Source: Chryseobacterium sp.
GTDB taxonomy: Bacteria > Bacteroidota > Bacteroidia > Flavobacteriales > Weeksellaceae
DNA length: 64,000 nucleotides
NCBI RefSeq assembly: GCF_029240215.1
Contig: NZ_JARBTK010000004.1
Span: 62,001-126,000, forward strand
Direction: 5' to 3'
A program made the translations under genes and the position numbers. This document shows, in pieces, positions 9,776-19,229 of the stretch (within the stretch, counting starts at the first letter, position 1; every line of letters begins with the position of its first letter). Below the pieces are notes generated by a model that was not told the DNA's origin, ran no database searches, and was given only the letters and a program-made list of their open reading frames with translations.

Positions 9776-9856
9776 TAAATTAATTATATTGTTTGAAGTG
9801 CGGTCTTTCGGGATCGCATTTTTTTGTTTAAAGTAAAAACATTTTTAGCATCCGAA

Positions 9857-9980
9857 TTGTCTTTCAGAGCGAAACGCAGTGAAGCGTGGAATCTAAGTTA
9901 TATTTTTAGAGATTTATTTTGCAATATTGTTGCCGAGATTCCTACGGAAATCGAAGATTCGACGGAGTCAATGGCAAAGT
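9857..9980. repeat. GTCATTCC-type dispersed inverted repeat, copy 1 (long form)
   Basis: TTGTCTTTCAGAGCGAAACGCAGTGAAGCGTGGAATCTAAG ... AGATTCCTACGGAAATCGAAGATTCGACGG. Confidence 0.6.
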
Positions 9981-9990
9981 GTACGTTGTA

Positions 9991-10911
9991 TTATTTTTGA
10001 AATTCTTCATTAATATATTCAATCAATCCATCAAAATCCTTCTGAGAATATCCCAACTTCAAATAATGAATATCATCCGCTTTTCGATACCAGGTCAATT
10101 GTCGCTTTGCATATCTTCTGCTATTTTTCTTAATTTCAGAAATAGCAAAATCCAATTCCCATTCACCTTCAAAATATTTAAATAATTCTGAATAACCCAC
10201 TGTATTCAAAGCTGTCAAACCTTTAAATTTTTCCAAACCTTTTGCTTCATCCAACAAGCCTTTCTCAATCATGATATCAACGCGTCGGTTGATTCTGTCG
10301 TATAATTCTTCTCTCGCAGCTTCAATTCCGATCCGAATAACGTTAAAATCTCTTGAGTCTTGAGAAACAGCAATCAATTCAGAGTATTTTTTATCCGTTT
10401 GCCAAATAACATCTATTGCACGCAAAAGCCTTCTGTGATTATGAAAATCTACAACAGAAAAATATTCAGGGTCGAGTTCTTTCAATATTTCCTGAAGTTT
10501 TTCAATTCCTTCATGATCCAGAATTTCCTGTAATTTATTCTGATTTTTTTCACTGGCTTCCGGCAAATCATTCAGACCTTCAATAACCGCTTTTTCGTAC
10601 ATCATACTTCCGCCAACTAAAATGACGGTATCGTATTTTTCAAAAAGTTCGTTGAGTTTATTTAAAGCATCTTCCTCGTATTGTCCAATCGAATAATATT
10701 CCTGAACAGAAAGATTTCCTATAAAATGGTGAGTTGCTTCTGCCAATTCTTCTGCAGACGGAGAAGCGGTTCCGATGATCATTTCTTTAAAAAACTGACG
10801 CGAATCGCAGGAAACAATTTCTGTATTGAAATGTTTTGCCAAATCAATTGCCAATCTCGTTTTTCCAATTCCGGTAGGTCCTACAACAGAAATCAAATTT
10901 TTCGCTTTCAC
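9991..10911 (-). CDS. miaA: tRNA dimethylallyltransferase
   Basis: VVGPTGIGKTRLAIDLAKHFNTEIVSCDSRQFF; KKNSRRYAKRQLTWYRK. Confidence 0.95.
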   Translation of the reverse strand: MKAKNLISVVGPTGIGKTRLAIDLAKHFNTEIVSCDSRQFFKEMIIGTASPSAEELAEATHHFIGNLSVQEYYSIGQYEEDALNKLNELFEKYDTVILVGGSMMYEKAVIEGLNDLPEASEKNQNKLQEILDHEGIEKLQEILKELDPEYFSVVDFHNHRRLLRAIDVIWQTDKKYSELIAVSQDSRDFNVIRIGIEAAREELYDRINRRVDIMIEKGLLDEAKGLEKFKGLTALNTVGYSELFKYFEGEWELDFAISEIKKNSRRYAKRQLTWYRKADDIHYLKLGYSQKDFDGLIEYINEEFQK

Positions 10912-10929
10912 AGTGCTAATTTAAATGTT

Positions 10930-10937
10930 TATCTTTG
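10930..10937 (+). promoter_or_regulatory. -7 element of yicC-like gene in the miaA/yicC divergent spacer
   Basis: TATCTTTG matches TAnnTTTG, 18 bp before the ATG at 10955. Confidence 0.5.
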
Positions 10938-10954
10938 TACAACAATAAAAAAGT

Positions 10955-11812
10955 ATGATTTTATCAATGACCGGCTTCGGTAGAGCCGAAGGTGTTTTTG
11001 AAGGAAAAAAGATTTCTATCGATATTAAATCACTGAACAGCAAGAGCTTTGATTTGAATATCAAAATTCCTTTGCGTTACAAAGAAAAAGAATTTGAAGT
11101 AAGAAAAATTCTGAACGATAGAATCATCCGCGGAAAGGTAGATTGCTATATCAATATTGAGAATCTTGAAGAAACAAATGATGTAAAAATCAACAGAAGC
11201 CTGATTGATTCTTACATGAATGAGCTTAAAAATATAGCTTCTGACGGACCCGATTTTGAATACCTGAAAATGGCGGTTAGACTTCCGGATGCAATCACTT
11301 CACGACCTGACGAATTAACGGAAGGCGAATGGGAATCTTTGGCTAAAATTGTCAATAATGCTGTTGATAAATTCCAGGAATTTAGAAAAACTGAAGGGAA
11401 AATTCTTCACGAAGAACTGGAAAGAAATATCAAAAATATCGATAAATCTTTGGCAGAAGTCGTTCCTTATGAGGAAGTAAGAATTAATGCAGTGAAAGAA
11501 CGTTACATGAAAACTTTAAAAGAGTTTGAAAACGTTGACGAAACAAGATTCTATCAGGAAATGGCTTATTTTACTGAAAAATTAGACATTCAGGAAGAAA
11601 AAGTAAGACTTTCCCAACACTTGAAATATTATTCTGAAGTGATGGAAAACGAAGATTTTAACGGAAAAAAACTAGGTTTTATTTCACAGGAAATCGGAAG
11701 AGAAATCAATACTTTAGGTTCAAAAGCCAATCACGCCGAAATTCAGAAATTGGTGGTGATGATGAAAGATGATTTGGAAAAAATTAAAGAACAGACTTTA
11801 AACGTATTATAA
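10955..11812 (+). CDS. YicC family protein (endoribonuclease family)
   Basis: MILSMTGFGRAEGVFEGKKISIDIKSLNSKSFDLNIKIP; C-terminal MKDDLEKIKEQTLNVL. Confidence 0.94.
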   Translation: MILSMTGFGRAEGVFEGKKISIDIKSLNSKSFDLNIKIPLRYKEKEFEVRKILNDRIIRGKVDCYINIENLEETNDVKINRSLIDSYMNELKNIASDGPDFEYLKMAVRLPDAITSRPDELTEGEWESLAKIVNNAVDKFQEFRKTEGKILHEELERNIKNIDKSLAEVVPYEEVRINAVKERYMKTLKEFENVDETRFYQEMAYFTEKLDIQEEKVRLSQHLKYYSEVMENEDFNGKKLGFISQEIGREINTLGSKANHAEIQKLVVMMKDDLEKIKEQTLNVL

Positions 11813-11813
11813 T

Positions 11814-11900
11814 TTAGTTGTTAGTTTTTAGTTTTTGGATGAAAAATGTTTACTAAAATACTCTTCAAAAGCTAAATACTAAAAACTAAACACCAATAAC
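11814..11900. repeat. Inverted array of TTAGTTTTTAG-like units between yicC and gmk
   Basis: Left TTAGTTGTTAGTTTTTAGTTTTTGG; right GCTAAATACTAAAAACTAAACACCAATAAC. Confidence 0.6.
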
Positions 11901-11904
11901 AAAA

Positions 11905-12477
11905 ATGAATAAGGTTATCATATTTTCAGCGCCATCGGGAAGCGGGAAAACGACATTAGTAAAACATTCGTTGGAAGCAATTCCGGAATTGGAATTTTCC
12001 ATATCATGCACAACGAGACAACCGAGAGGAAGTGAAGTTCATGCCGTAGATTATCATTTTTTGAGTCCTGACGAATTCAGGCAAAAAATTTCGGAAGATG
12101 CTTTTGTAGAATTTGAAGAAGTGTATACTGATAAATATTACGGTACTTTAAAATCTGAAGTCGAAAAGATCTGGAACTTGGGGAAAGTTGTTATTTTTGA
12201 CGTTGATGTGAAAGGCGGGGTTTCCTTAAAAAAATATTTTGGTGAAAAAGCTTTGTCAATTTTCATAGAACCACCTTCCATTGAGGAATTGGAACGAAGA
12301 TTGATCTCCAGAGGAACGGATGATGCGGAAACCATCAAAACCCGGGTAGCAAAAGCAGAAGAAGAAATGTCTTATGCGAAAGAATTTGATAAAATCGTGA
12401 TTAACTCCGATTTAGATATTGCAAAAAGAGAAATAGAAAGTTTAATAAAAAAATTCATAGAAGAAACCAGAAGTTAG
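11905..12477 (+). CDS. gmk: Guanylate kinase
   Basis: IIFSAPSGSGKTTLVKHSL P-loop; SISCTTRQPRGSEVHAVDYHFLS. Confidence 0.96.
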   Translation: MNKVIIFSAPSGSGKTTLVKHSLEAIPELEFSISCTTRQPRGSEVHAVDYHFLSPDEFRQKISEDAFVEFEEVYTDKYYGTLKSEVEKIWNLGKVVIFDVDVKGGVSLKKYFGEKALSIFIEPPSIEELERRLISRGTDDAETIKTRVAKAEEEMSYAKEFDKIVINSDLDIAKREIESLIKKFIEETRS

Positions 12478-12549
12478 AGATTAGAAGTTAGTAAAACACC
12501 GGCAAATTCCGGATCAAATCTAACTTCTAATTTCTAAAATCTAACTTCT
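12469..12549. repeat. Inverted array of AGAAGTTAG units overlapping the gmk stop codon
   Basis: Left AGAAGTTAGAGATTAGAAGTTAG (12469-12491); right CTAACTTCTAATTTCTAAAATCTAACTTCT (12520-12549). Confidence 0.7.
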
Positions 12550-12574
12550 ATCATCAAAAAACATTGAGGTTGAT

Positions 12575-13594
12575 ATGAGTACCGAAACATTAGAAAAAGC
12601 TAAATCTGCGATTCCTGTTAGAGGATTTTTAGATATAAAAGATTTGGTAATTCCTCAAGGAGAAGAATTGGTAAAAGCGATTCTTCAATTGAAAGAAGAG
12701 AAAAATGCGGTAATATTGGCGCATTATTACCAACCTGGAGAAATTCAGGATATTGCGGATTTCCTTGGAGATTCCCTTCAGCTGGCAAGACAGGCAAAAG
12801 ACACGAATGCTGATATGATCGTATTCTGCGGAGTCCATTTCATGGCAGAAGCAGCGAAGATTTTGAATCCCACGAAAAAAGTAGTTCTTCCTGATACTAT
12901 GGCGGGATGCTCTTTGGCAGACGGATGTTCAGGGGAAGGTTTGAGAAAGATGCGAGAGCAACATCCAAATGCTTTGATAGCAACCTACATCAACTGTAAT
13001 GCTGAAACAAAAGCAGAAAGTGACATCATTGTAACCAGTTCAAACGCTGAAACGGTAATCGAAGCTTTACCGAAAGACAGACCGATTATTTTCGCTCCGG
13101 ATAAAAATTTAGGAAGATATTTATCTCAAAAAACGGGTCGTGATATGATTCTTTGGGATGGAAGCTGCATCGTTCACGAAGCATTTTCAATGGAGAGAAT
13201 TGCGCAGCAGTTGGCTGATAATCCTGATGCTAAATTAATTGCACACCCGGAAAGTGAGGAATCAGTGTTGAAGTTGGCTCATTTTATTGGTTCTACTTCT
13301 GCTCTTTTAAACTACGTTGAAAAAGAAGATTGTCAGAAATTTATCATCGCAACAGAGGAAGGAATTCTTCACGAAATGAGAAAACGTGCTCCTCATAAAG
13401 AATTGATTCCTGCTTTGGTTTTTGACGAAAGCTGTAACTGCTCAGAATGTTTCTACATGAAACGAAATACAATGGAAAAACTGTATTTATGCATGAAATA
13501 TGAGCTTCCTGAGATCATTATCGATGAAGAATTAAGGTTAAGAGCTTTGAAACCGATTGAAGCAATGCTTGATCTTTCGAAAAGCATCAAATAA
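12575..13594 (+). CDS. nadA: Quinolinate synthase
   Basis: AVILAHYYQPGEIQDIADFLGDSLQLARQA; VFCGVHFMAEAAKILNP; CNCSECFYMKRNTMEKLY. Confidence 0.97.
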   Translation: MSTETLEKAKSAIPVRGFLDIKDLVIPQGEELVKAILQLKEEKNAVILAHYYQPGEIQDIADFLGDSLQLARQAKDTNADMIVFCGVHFMAEAAKILNPTKKVVLPDTMAGCSLADGCSGEGLRKMREQHPNALIATYINCNAETKAESDIIVTSSNAETVIEALPKDRPIIFAPDKNLGRYLSQKTGRDMILWDGSCIVHEAFSMERIAQQLADNPDAKLIAHPESEESVLKLAHFIGSTSALLNYVEKEDCQKFIIATEEGILHEMRKRAPHKELIPALVFDESCNCSECFYMKRNTMEKLYLCMKYELPEIIIDEELRLRALKPIEAMLDLSKSIK

Positions 13595-13619
13595 AGTACA
13601 ACAACGAAAAATATAAGAA

Positions 13620-13865
13620 ATGAATAGTGCATTTAAAAAGGCATTCAAAATCTATAAATATTTGGTTTCAATATTTATAGTTGTCTTTTTAATTTATTTT
13701 CTAGTAGATGATTATGACTTAGTTATCAATAGTTCTTACTCAACTATGACACTATTTTATGTGATGGCTTTGGTTATTTTTTATGCATTCATTTTTTCGT
13801 GCTGGTTTTGGTTAATAACTTCGATTACTATTATTCTTGATTTTTACACCAAAGAAACAAGATGA
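13620..13865 (+). CDS. Hypothetical small membrane protein
   Basis: 81-aa ORF with two hydrophobic segments, downstream of nadA. Confidence 0.6.
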   Translation: MNSAFKKAFKIYKYLVSIFIVVFLIYFLVDDYDLVINSSYSTMTLFYVMALVIFYAFIFSCWFWLITSITIILDFYTKETR

Positions 13866-14025
13866 TTTTTTATTTATTTTTTATGGAAGCATAAAAATTT
13901 ATGTTTATCAAAGGTTGTTGCGAAAAGCTTTAACACCAATAGAGACAATAGTTAATCTTTTGATAGTGTAGATAAACTTAACAGCGGGTTTTCACTCGCT
14001 TTTTTAGCTTACAACTAATCCATTA

Positions 14026-14096
14026 AGTTTGTCATTCCGTAGGAATCTAAGCCATCATTTTTAAAGCTAAGCCAAAATTCCTACGGAATAACAAAC
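14026..14096. repeat. GTCATTCC-type dispersed inverted repeat, copy 2
   Basis: AGTTTGTCATTCCGTAGGAATCTAAGC ... ATTCCTACGGAATAACAAAC. Confidence 0.85.
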
Positions 14097-14153
14097 CATA
14101 TATTTACAAATTGAATTTAAAATAAGCAGTTTATACAATTTAAATATCAAACC

Positions 14154-14537
14154 ATGAGCAAAATATTCTTAGAAGATGTAAAAATCTACGCTTACCACGG
14201 TGTTCTTCCGGAAGAAAACATCATCGGAACCTATTATATTTTAAACACAGAAATCCACACAGATTTGTGGGAAGCGGCAGTTTCTGATGATTTGAATGAT
14301 ACAATAAGTTATGCAGACATCAACGAGATCATTCATAATGAAATGAAGATCTCATCTAAATTATTGGAGCATGTTGCAGGAAGAATTATTACTAAGATCA
14401 ACGAGAAATTTAATCAGATTTCTTATATCAAACTAAGAATCACCAAAACAAGCCCACCAATGAAAGGTGAAATGAAAGGCGCAAGTATCGAGCTTGAAAA
14501 AAGTTTTTTATTAGGTGGAATTAAAGGAAATGAGTAA
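14154..14537 (+). CDS. folB: Dihydroneopterin aldolase
   Basis: MSKIFLEDVKIYAYHGVLPEENIIGTYYILN; ISYIKLRITKTSPPMKGEMKGASIEL. Confidence 0.93.
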   Translation: MSKIFLEDVKIYAYHGVLPEENIIGTYYILNTEIHTDLWEAAVSDDLNDTISYADINEIIHNEMKISSKLLEHVAGRIITKINEKFNQISYIKLRITKTSPPMKGEMKGASIELEKSFLLGGIKGNE

Positions 14538-14563
14538 TTTTCAGTTTAAAAAATCAGAATCAA

Positions 14564-15928
14564 GTGAAAATATTCAGCATAGTATCTCTGTTTCTTTCCA
14601 TTGGAATTTTTGGGCAGAGCAACACGACTTCAGGTGATCCTATTTACAATTTCCCAAAAATAAAATCGAGCATTACGATGCCGGTTACAATTCCGTTGTC
14701 GGAAATCAGCAATATGATCAATGCTTCGGTAAAAGATCTGATTTTTCAGGATGATTCTTATAGTGACAACGATAATGACCAATTCAAAGTAAAAGTCTGG
14801 AAAACACGCCCGATACGATTAATCGGAAATGCCAACCAGAATATTTTTATCGAAGTTCCTTTAAAAATATGGGCAGAAAAAGGAATCGGAACGTTGGGAG
14901 TTTACACGTATCAGGAAACGACTTTTGAAACGGTGATGTATTTTAAAACAGCATTAAGCTTCAAAAATAACTGGACGATCAGCACTTTTACACAACCAAT
15001 GGGTTTCAAATGGGTCAAAAAACCTGTTCTGGATTTTGGGAAAATTCAAATTCCTATAACTTCTTTAGTAGAAAAAAGCTTAAAAGAACAGCAATACAAG
15101 TTTTGCAAAACGATCGATCAGCAAATGGCATCTCAGCTTAATTTTCAGCAATACGCTGTTTTGGCTTGGAACGCTTTTTCGCAGCCATTCAATATTTCGG
15201 AAGAATATAATACATGGTTAAAAATCACTCCAATTAATGTCAATATCACTCCTTTAAAATTCTATGGAAATCAAATTGATACCAATATAGGTATCGACAT
15301 TTTTTCTGAAACCTACACAGGAACAAAACCCGAAGCTTCACAACCGGCAAAAGCTGTGATGAACTTTAATTTTATTCCGCTTTTAGCGGATCAATTTGTT
15401 TTGCAGACTACTGCGAACATTCCATTTTCTGAAGCGACTGGCATTGCCAGAAAAATGTTTCTGAACAAAGAATACGATATAAGAGATTCTAAAGTAAAAA
15501 TTACAGATATCAAAGTTTACGGTGAAGCAAACCGAATCATGATTGAAGCAGAAATGGAAGATTACATCAACGGAACCGCATTTATTTCCGGAATTCCTGT
15601 ATATGATGAACTGAAAAAGAAAATCGTTTTGTCTGATACAAAATTCAAATTAAAAACCTCCAATATTTTACAAAAAACTGCTACGCTTCTATTCAAAGGA
15701 AAAATCGTAAAAATGATCGAAGATGAATACGGAATTCCTACTTCTGATCTGGAAAATTCGTCTAAAAAAAGCATAGAAGAAGCATTTAACAAAGAATATT
15801 ACAAAGGCTTGAAAATGAGCGGCAAGGTTTTCAATCTGAAACCTCATCAGATTCTTTTAAACAATTCCGGAATTACGGCTGTTATTGACACCAACGCAAA
15901 TTTAAGATTTACTTTAAAAGGATTTTAG
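14564..15928 (+). CDS. DUF4403 family protein, GTG start
   Basis: Signal peptide; SSITMPVTIPLSEISNMINASVKDLIF; PLKIWAEKGIG. Confidence 0.75.
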   Translation: MKIFSIVSLFLSIGIFGQSNTTSGDPIYNFPKIKSSITMPVTIPLSEISNMINASVKDLIFQDDSYSDNDNDQFKVKVWKTRPIRLIGNANQNIFIEVPLKIWAEKGIGTLGVYTYQETTFETVMYFKTALSFKNNWTISTFTQPMGFKWVKKPVLDFGKIQIPITSLVEKSLKEQQYKFCKTIDQQMASQLNFQQYAVLAWNAFSQPFNISEEYNTWLKITPINVNITPLKFYGNQIDTNIGIDIFSETYTGTKPEASQPAKAVMNFNFIPLLADQFVLQTTANIPFSEATGIARKMFLNKEYDIRDSKVKITDIKVYGEANRIMIEAEMEDYINGTAFISGIPVYDELKKKIVLSDTKFKLKTSNILQKTATLLFKGKIVKMIEDEYGIPTSDLENSSKKSIEEAFNKEYYKGLKMSGKVFNLKPHQILLNNSGITAVIDTNANLRFTLKGF

Positions 15929-15961
15929 ACCAACTATAAAACTAAAAACATTAATAAAAAC

Positions 15962-16471
15962 ATGAGAAAATATTTACAAATTATTGACAGACAAAGAGCT
16001 ACAAAATGGGCAAGAGTTGCTAACATTGTTATTGACAGAATTGTTTTTAATTTACTATTTTTTGCGCTTGGTCTCGCAGGAGGAATCGTAGACGGAATTT
16101 TTGGAATATATTATTTTACCAAATTTTTTGATCAGTTAGCAGATTTGGGAAGGGTTGCAGATATTATTATAACGAGTATTATCTTTTTCTTTTATATTTT
16201 CTTTGTTGAATATCTTACAAAGGGAAGAAGTCTCGGAAAATTTGTGACAGGCACCAAAGTGATTATGATTGACGGCGAAGAGCCAACGGTACGGGATTAT
16301 TTTATCCGAAATATTGCCAGGCTGGTTCCTTTCGATGCTTTATCTTTTTTAGGAGAAAACGGATGGCACGACACCTGGAGCGACACAAGAGTAATTAATA
16401 TCAAAAATTATGAAGCTGAAAAACAGGCTAAAAGCGATATCGAAAGTCTGGGAAAGCAAGAAATCGCATAA
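15962..16471 (+). CDS. RDD family membrane protein
   Basis: RATKWARVANIVIDRIVF; EYLTKGRSLGKFVTGTKVIMIDGEEPTVRDYFIRNIARLVPFDALSFL. Confidence 0.88.
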   Translation: MRKYLQIIDRQRATKWARVANIVIDRIVFNLLFFALGLAGGIVDGIFGIYYFTKFFDQLADLGRVADIIITSIIFFFYIFFVEYLTKGRSLGKFVTGTKVIMIDGEEPTVRDYFIRNIARLVPFDALSFLGENGWHDTWSDTRVINIKNYEAEKQAKSDIESLGKQEIA

Positions 16472-16499
16472 AAACTTTGTTTTGAATTATAAAATCTTC

Positions 16500-16507
16500 T
16501 ATATTTG
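16500..16507 (+). promoter_or_regulatory. -7 element of the tRNA-Cys gene
   Basis: TATATTTG matches TAnnTTTG, 14 bp upstream of the tRNA 5' end. Confidence 0.55.
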
Positions 16508-16521
16508 CACCACTTAAAAAT

Positions 16522-16592
16522 GGTACTTTGGCCGAGCGGCTAGGCAGTGGTCTGCAACACCATCTACAGCGGTTCGAATCCGCTAGGTACCT
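16522..16592 (+). tRNA. tRNA-Cys (GCA)
   Basis: Acceptor GGTACTT/AGGTACC, T-arm GGTTCGAATCC, anticodon loop CTGCAAC; CCA not encoded. Confidence 0.92.
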
Positions 16593-16598
16593 CACAAA

Positions 16599-16628
16599 AA
16601 CTCCGATCTTTTGATCGGAGTTTTTTTT
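16599..16628 (+). terminator. Intrinsic terminator after tRNA-Cys
   Basis: ACTCCGATC TTTT GATCGGAGT followed by a T run. Confidence 0.85.
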
Positions 16629-16948
16629 ACTTATTATTCATCGGAATATTTAATTTTTACTTTCTGGAATAAAAATATATCTTATATGAACCCAAGCAAG
16701 ATTATTAGTAAAATCTTGACTTAATGTATCGTTGCAACTTAAGAACATAATAATCAAATCAATAATAACTGATTATGAATAAATACATTTAATAAATTCA
16801 TTATTATTAAGTATTTATCAAATAAAATTGAACACCAAATACAAAACAGAATTAATTTTAACATTTTCTTAACTAAAACTTGGCTTCATAATTGAACGTA
16901 CCACATTGTAAAGCTGAAAAGTTTGTTTAAAAATTAAAAATTTGAGTT

Positions 16949-17485
16949 ATGAAAAACATATTGTTAACAGGTTTTTTATCAGTCATGGTGCTGACAGCCT
17001 GCAAAAAAGATGACCAAGTTGCAGAGAAATCTCTTGAACAGCAAAAAATAGAGTTTCAGGCAAGACAACTTGAAATAGAAAAGCAAAAATTAGCAATTGA
17101 AAAAGAAAGATTTGCTTACGAGGCTCAGAAAAGAACAGACAGTATTGCTGAAGTTCAAAAAGCAAAAGAAGCTGCAGCCGCCGCAAAGCCGCAGGTGATA
17201 AGAGAAACAAAAACAATCTACAGAGACAACCCTTCATCATCTAACAACAGCGTTGCCAACAATGGAGGAAGCTCATCACAAGGTACAACAGCTAAGAAAA
17301 AAGGAATCAGTGAGGCCGCAAAAGGTACTGCGATAGGTGTTGTAAGTGGAGCTGCTCTTGGCGCCCTTGTCAACAAGAAAAACCGTGGTGGTGGTGCTGT
17401 AGTTGGCGGTATTATTGGTGGTGCTACAGGTTATACATTAGGTAGATCACAGGATAGAAAAAGCGGACGAGTACAGCCGAGATAA
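16949..17485 (+). CDS. Glycine-zipper (YMGG-like) lipoprotein with central coiled coil
   Basis: LTACKK lipobox; EKQKLAIEKERFAYEAQ; GTAIGVVSGAALGALVNKKNRGGGAVVGGIIGGATGYTLG. Confidence 0.8.
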   Translation: MKNILLTGFLSVMVLTACKKDDQVAEKSLEQQKIEFQARQLEIEKQKLAIEKERFAYEAQKRTDSIAEVQKAKEAAAAAKPQVIRETKTIYRDNPSSSNNSVANNGGSSSQGTTAKKKGISEAAKGTAIGVVSGAALGALVNKKNRGGGAVVGGIIGGATGYTLGRSQDRKSGRVQPR

Positions 17486-17508
17486 ATAAAATCATTTCAG
17501 AAAACAAT

Positions 17509-17538
17509 AAAAGATTGCTTATTTTTAGGCAATCTTTT
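17509..17538 (+). terminator. Intrinsic terminator after the glycine-zipper gene
   Basis: AAAGATTGC ... GCAATCTTT followed by TTT; overlaps the start of the track ORF at 17515. Confidence 0.75.
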
Positions 17539-17541
17539 TTT

Positions 17542-19179
17542 ATGCTTTTAATTCTACTCACCATAATTGTTATTGTTCCCGCTCTTTCAGGTTGGGGAAA
17601 ATTATTTGAGACCATCTTTAAAACCCAGTTAAGTAAAGAGATTTCAGGGAAAATTATTTTTGGAATTTTTGGAATCTCAATTGCCTGGACTGTTTTGGCT
17701 TTTTTTATTCCGATAAATTTATATGTTGAGGTTCCCACAATCTTAATAGGTCTACTCTACTTTTTTAAGGAAAAATTACATCTTCATCTGGATCATTTTT
17801 CTCGAAAGAACTATTGGCTATTAACAATAAGCTCCCTATTTATTTTATTTTGCGGATCATTTCATCCTTACATTTTAGACCATTTCGGATACTACCTACC
17901 AAGCATACAATGGCTGAAAGAATACGGTCTGGTAAAAGGAATTTCAAACCTTGATCTTGTACTTGGTCAAATGTCGATGTGGCATATTTTCCAGGCAGGA
18001 TTTTCAAATTTTACTGATCCTTTCTTAAGAATAAACACAGTTTTACTGATTGTATATTTACTTTACATTATTGAGAAAAAAAGTTGGATTCAACTATGCT
18101 TTCTTCCCGTTCTACTTCTGTTTTCGCAATCCCCAAGTCCTGATTTGCCTGTAATTATTTTTTCTTTGATTGTTTTAAACGAAACTCTTTCCAACAACAA
18201 AAACACAGCAATCCTCTTTGCTTTTTCTGTCTTTGTTTTTGCGATAAAGCCAACAATGATCTGGTTACCGATCTTTACTTTTCTCCACTCTATTTTCATT
18301 ATCAAATCTCAATTTAAAAGTGCAATCCCAGGAATTCTAATCTTCTTTTTATTTTGTTTAAAAAACATCTGGACATTCGGATACCCAATTTTCCCCATCC
18401 CGATTATTGACTTAGGATTTATTTGGAAACCCAATCAGGAGTTATTAAAATCCTCTTCTCAATTTGCAATTTTAAAAACTTTCGACAATCAGTATTCTTA
18501 TCCGGAAATACAAAAATTCTCAACATTCGACTACATTAAAAACTGGCTGTTTTTAGATGGAATTAAATCTGTCATCAATATTTTATTTGTTTTAAGTTTA
18601 CTTATTTTCATCATTTTCACTTTTATTAAAAAAAATAAAATCATCACTTTTATTTATATTTCATTGATCATAAAAAGTATTTTAGTTTTACTATTTTCAG
18701 CACAATACAGGTTTTTCATCGATGTATTTTTTGTGATCATTTTTGTAATGCTTTTTACTTATTTGAATGAAAAGAAATCGTTCTTAATTTATTCAGTATT
18801 AATGATATTTTTCGTCAGTTTTATAACTTTTCCTTCTGTTGCAGCTCAATTCATTCCAAGTTACAGAATGTCATCATTCATGGGAAAATTTAAATCTGAA
18901 CAATTATACAAACCTTCAGTTTACGAATATAAAAAATACCACTCTTTCGAAACAGGAAATTTGAAATTTAATGTCTCAGAGAAATATCCCTTTAACTTTG
19001 ATACGCCAATTCCCGCAATTTCTGAAAGCTTCATTTTCGACTATCAAAAAGCAGGAATCTTCCCTCAGTTGATTGATAAAAATAATATCCGAAAAGGTTT
19101 TATTTCAAAAGAAATGACGGAAAGTGAGCAAAAACAGGTCGAAAAAATAACTGATAAAATCACAAACTCTTATAAATAG
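17542..19179 (+). CDS. Polytopic membrane protein (hypothetical, possibly glycosyltransferase-like)
   Basis: Long ORF with ~10+ hydrophobic segments; ATG at 17542 preferred because the track start at 17515 lies in the terminator hairpin. Confidence 0.7.
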   Translation: MLLILLTIIVIVPALSGWGKLFETIFKTQLSKEISGKIIFGIFGISIAWTVLAFFIPINLYVEVPTILIGLLYFFKEKLHLHLDHFSRKNYWLLTISSLFILFCGSFHPYILDHFGYYLPSIQWLKEYGLVKGISNLDLVLGQMSMWHIFQAGFSNFTDPFLRINTVLLIVYLLYIIEKKSWIQLCFLPVLLLFSQSPSPDLPVIIFSLIVLNETLSNNKNTAILFAFSVFVFAIKPTMIWLPIFTFLHSIFIIKSQFKSAIPGILIFFLFCLKNIWTFGYPIFPIPIIDLGFIWKPNQELLKSSSQFAILKTFDNQYSYPEIQKFSTFDYIKNWLFLDGIKSVINILFVLSLLIFIIFTFIKKNKIITFIYISLIIKSILVLLFSAQYRFFIDVFFVIIFVMLFTYLNEKKSFLIYSVLMIFFVSFITFPSVAAQFIPSYRMSSFMGKFKSEQLYKPSVYEYKKYHSFETGNLKFNVSEKYPFNFDTPIPAISESFIFDYQKAGIFPQLIDKNNIRKGFISKEMTESEQKQVEKITDKITNSYK

Positions 19180-19229
19180 TATCAATTCAAAGACTTTATT
19201 ATCTGAATAAAAAACGGTAATTTTGTAGT

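Noticed and set aside
9919-10185. Track ORF, 88 aa (+)
   Set aside because: Overlaps the dispersed palindrome and the 3' end of miaA on the opposite strand; shadow ORF.
17515-17541. Track start for the large membrane protein
   Set aside because: These codons fall inside an intrinsic terminator hairpin; ATG at 17542 gives a better N-terminal helix.
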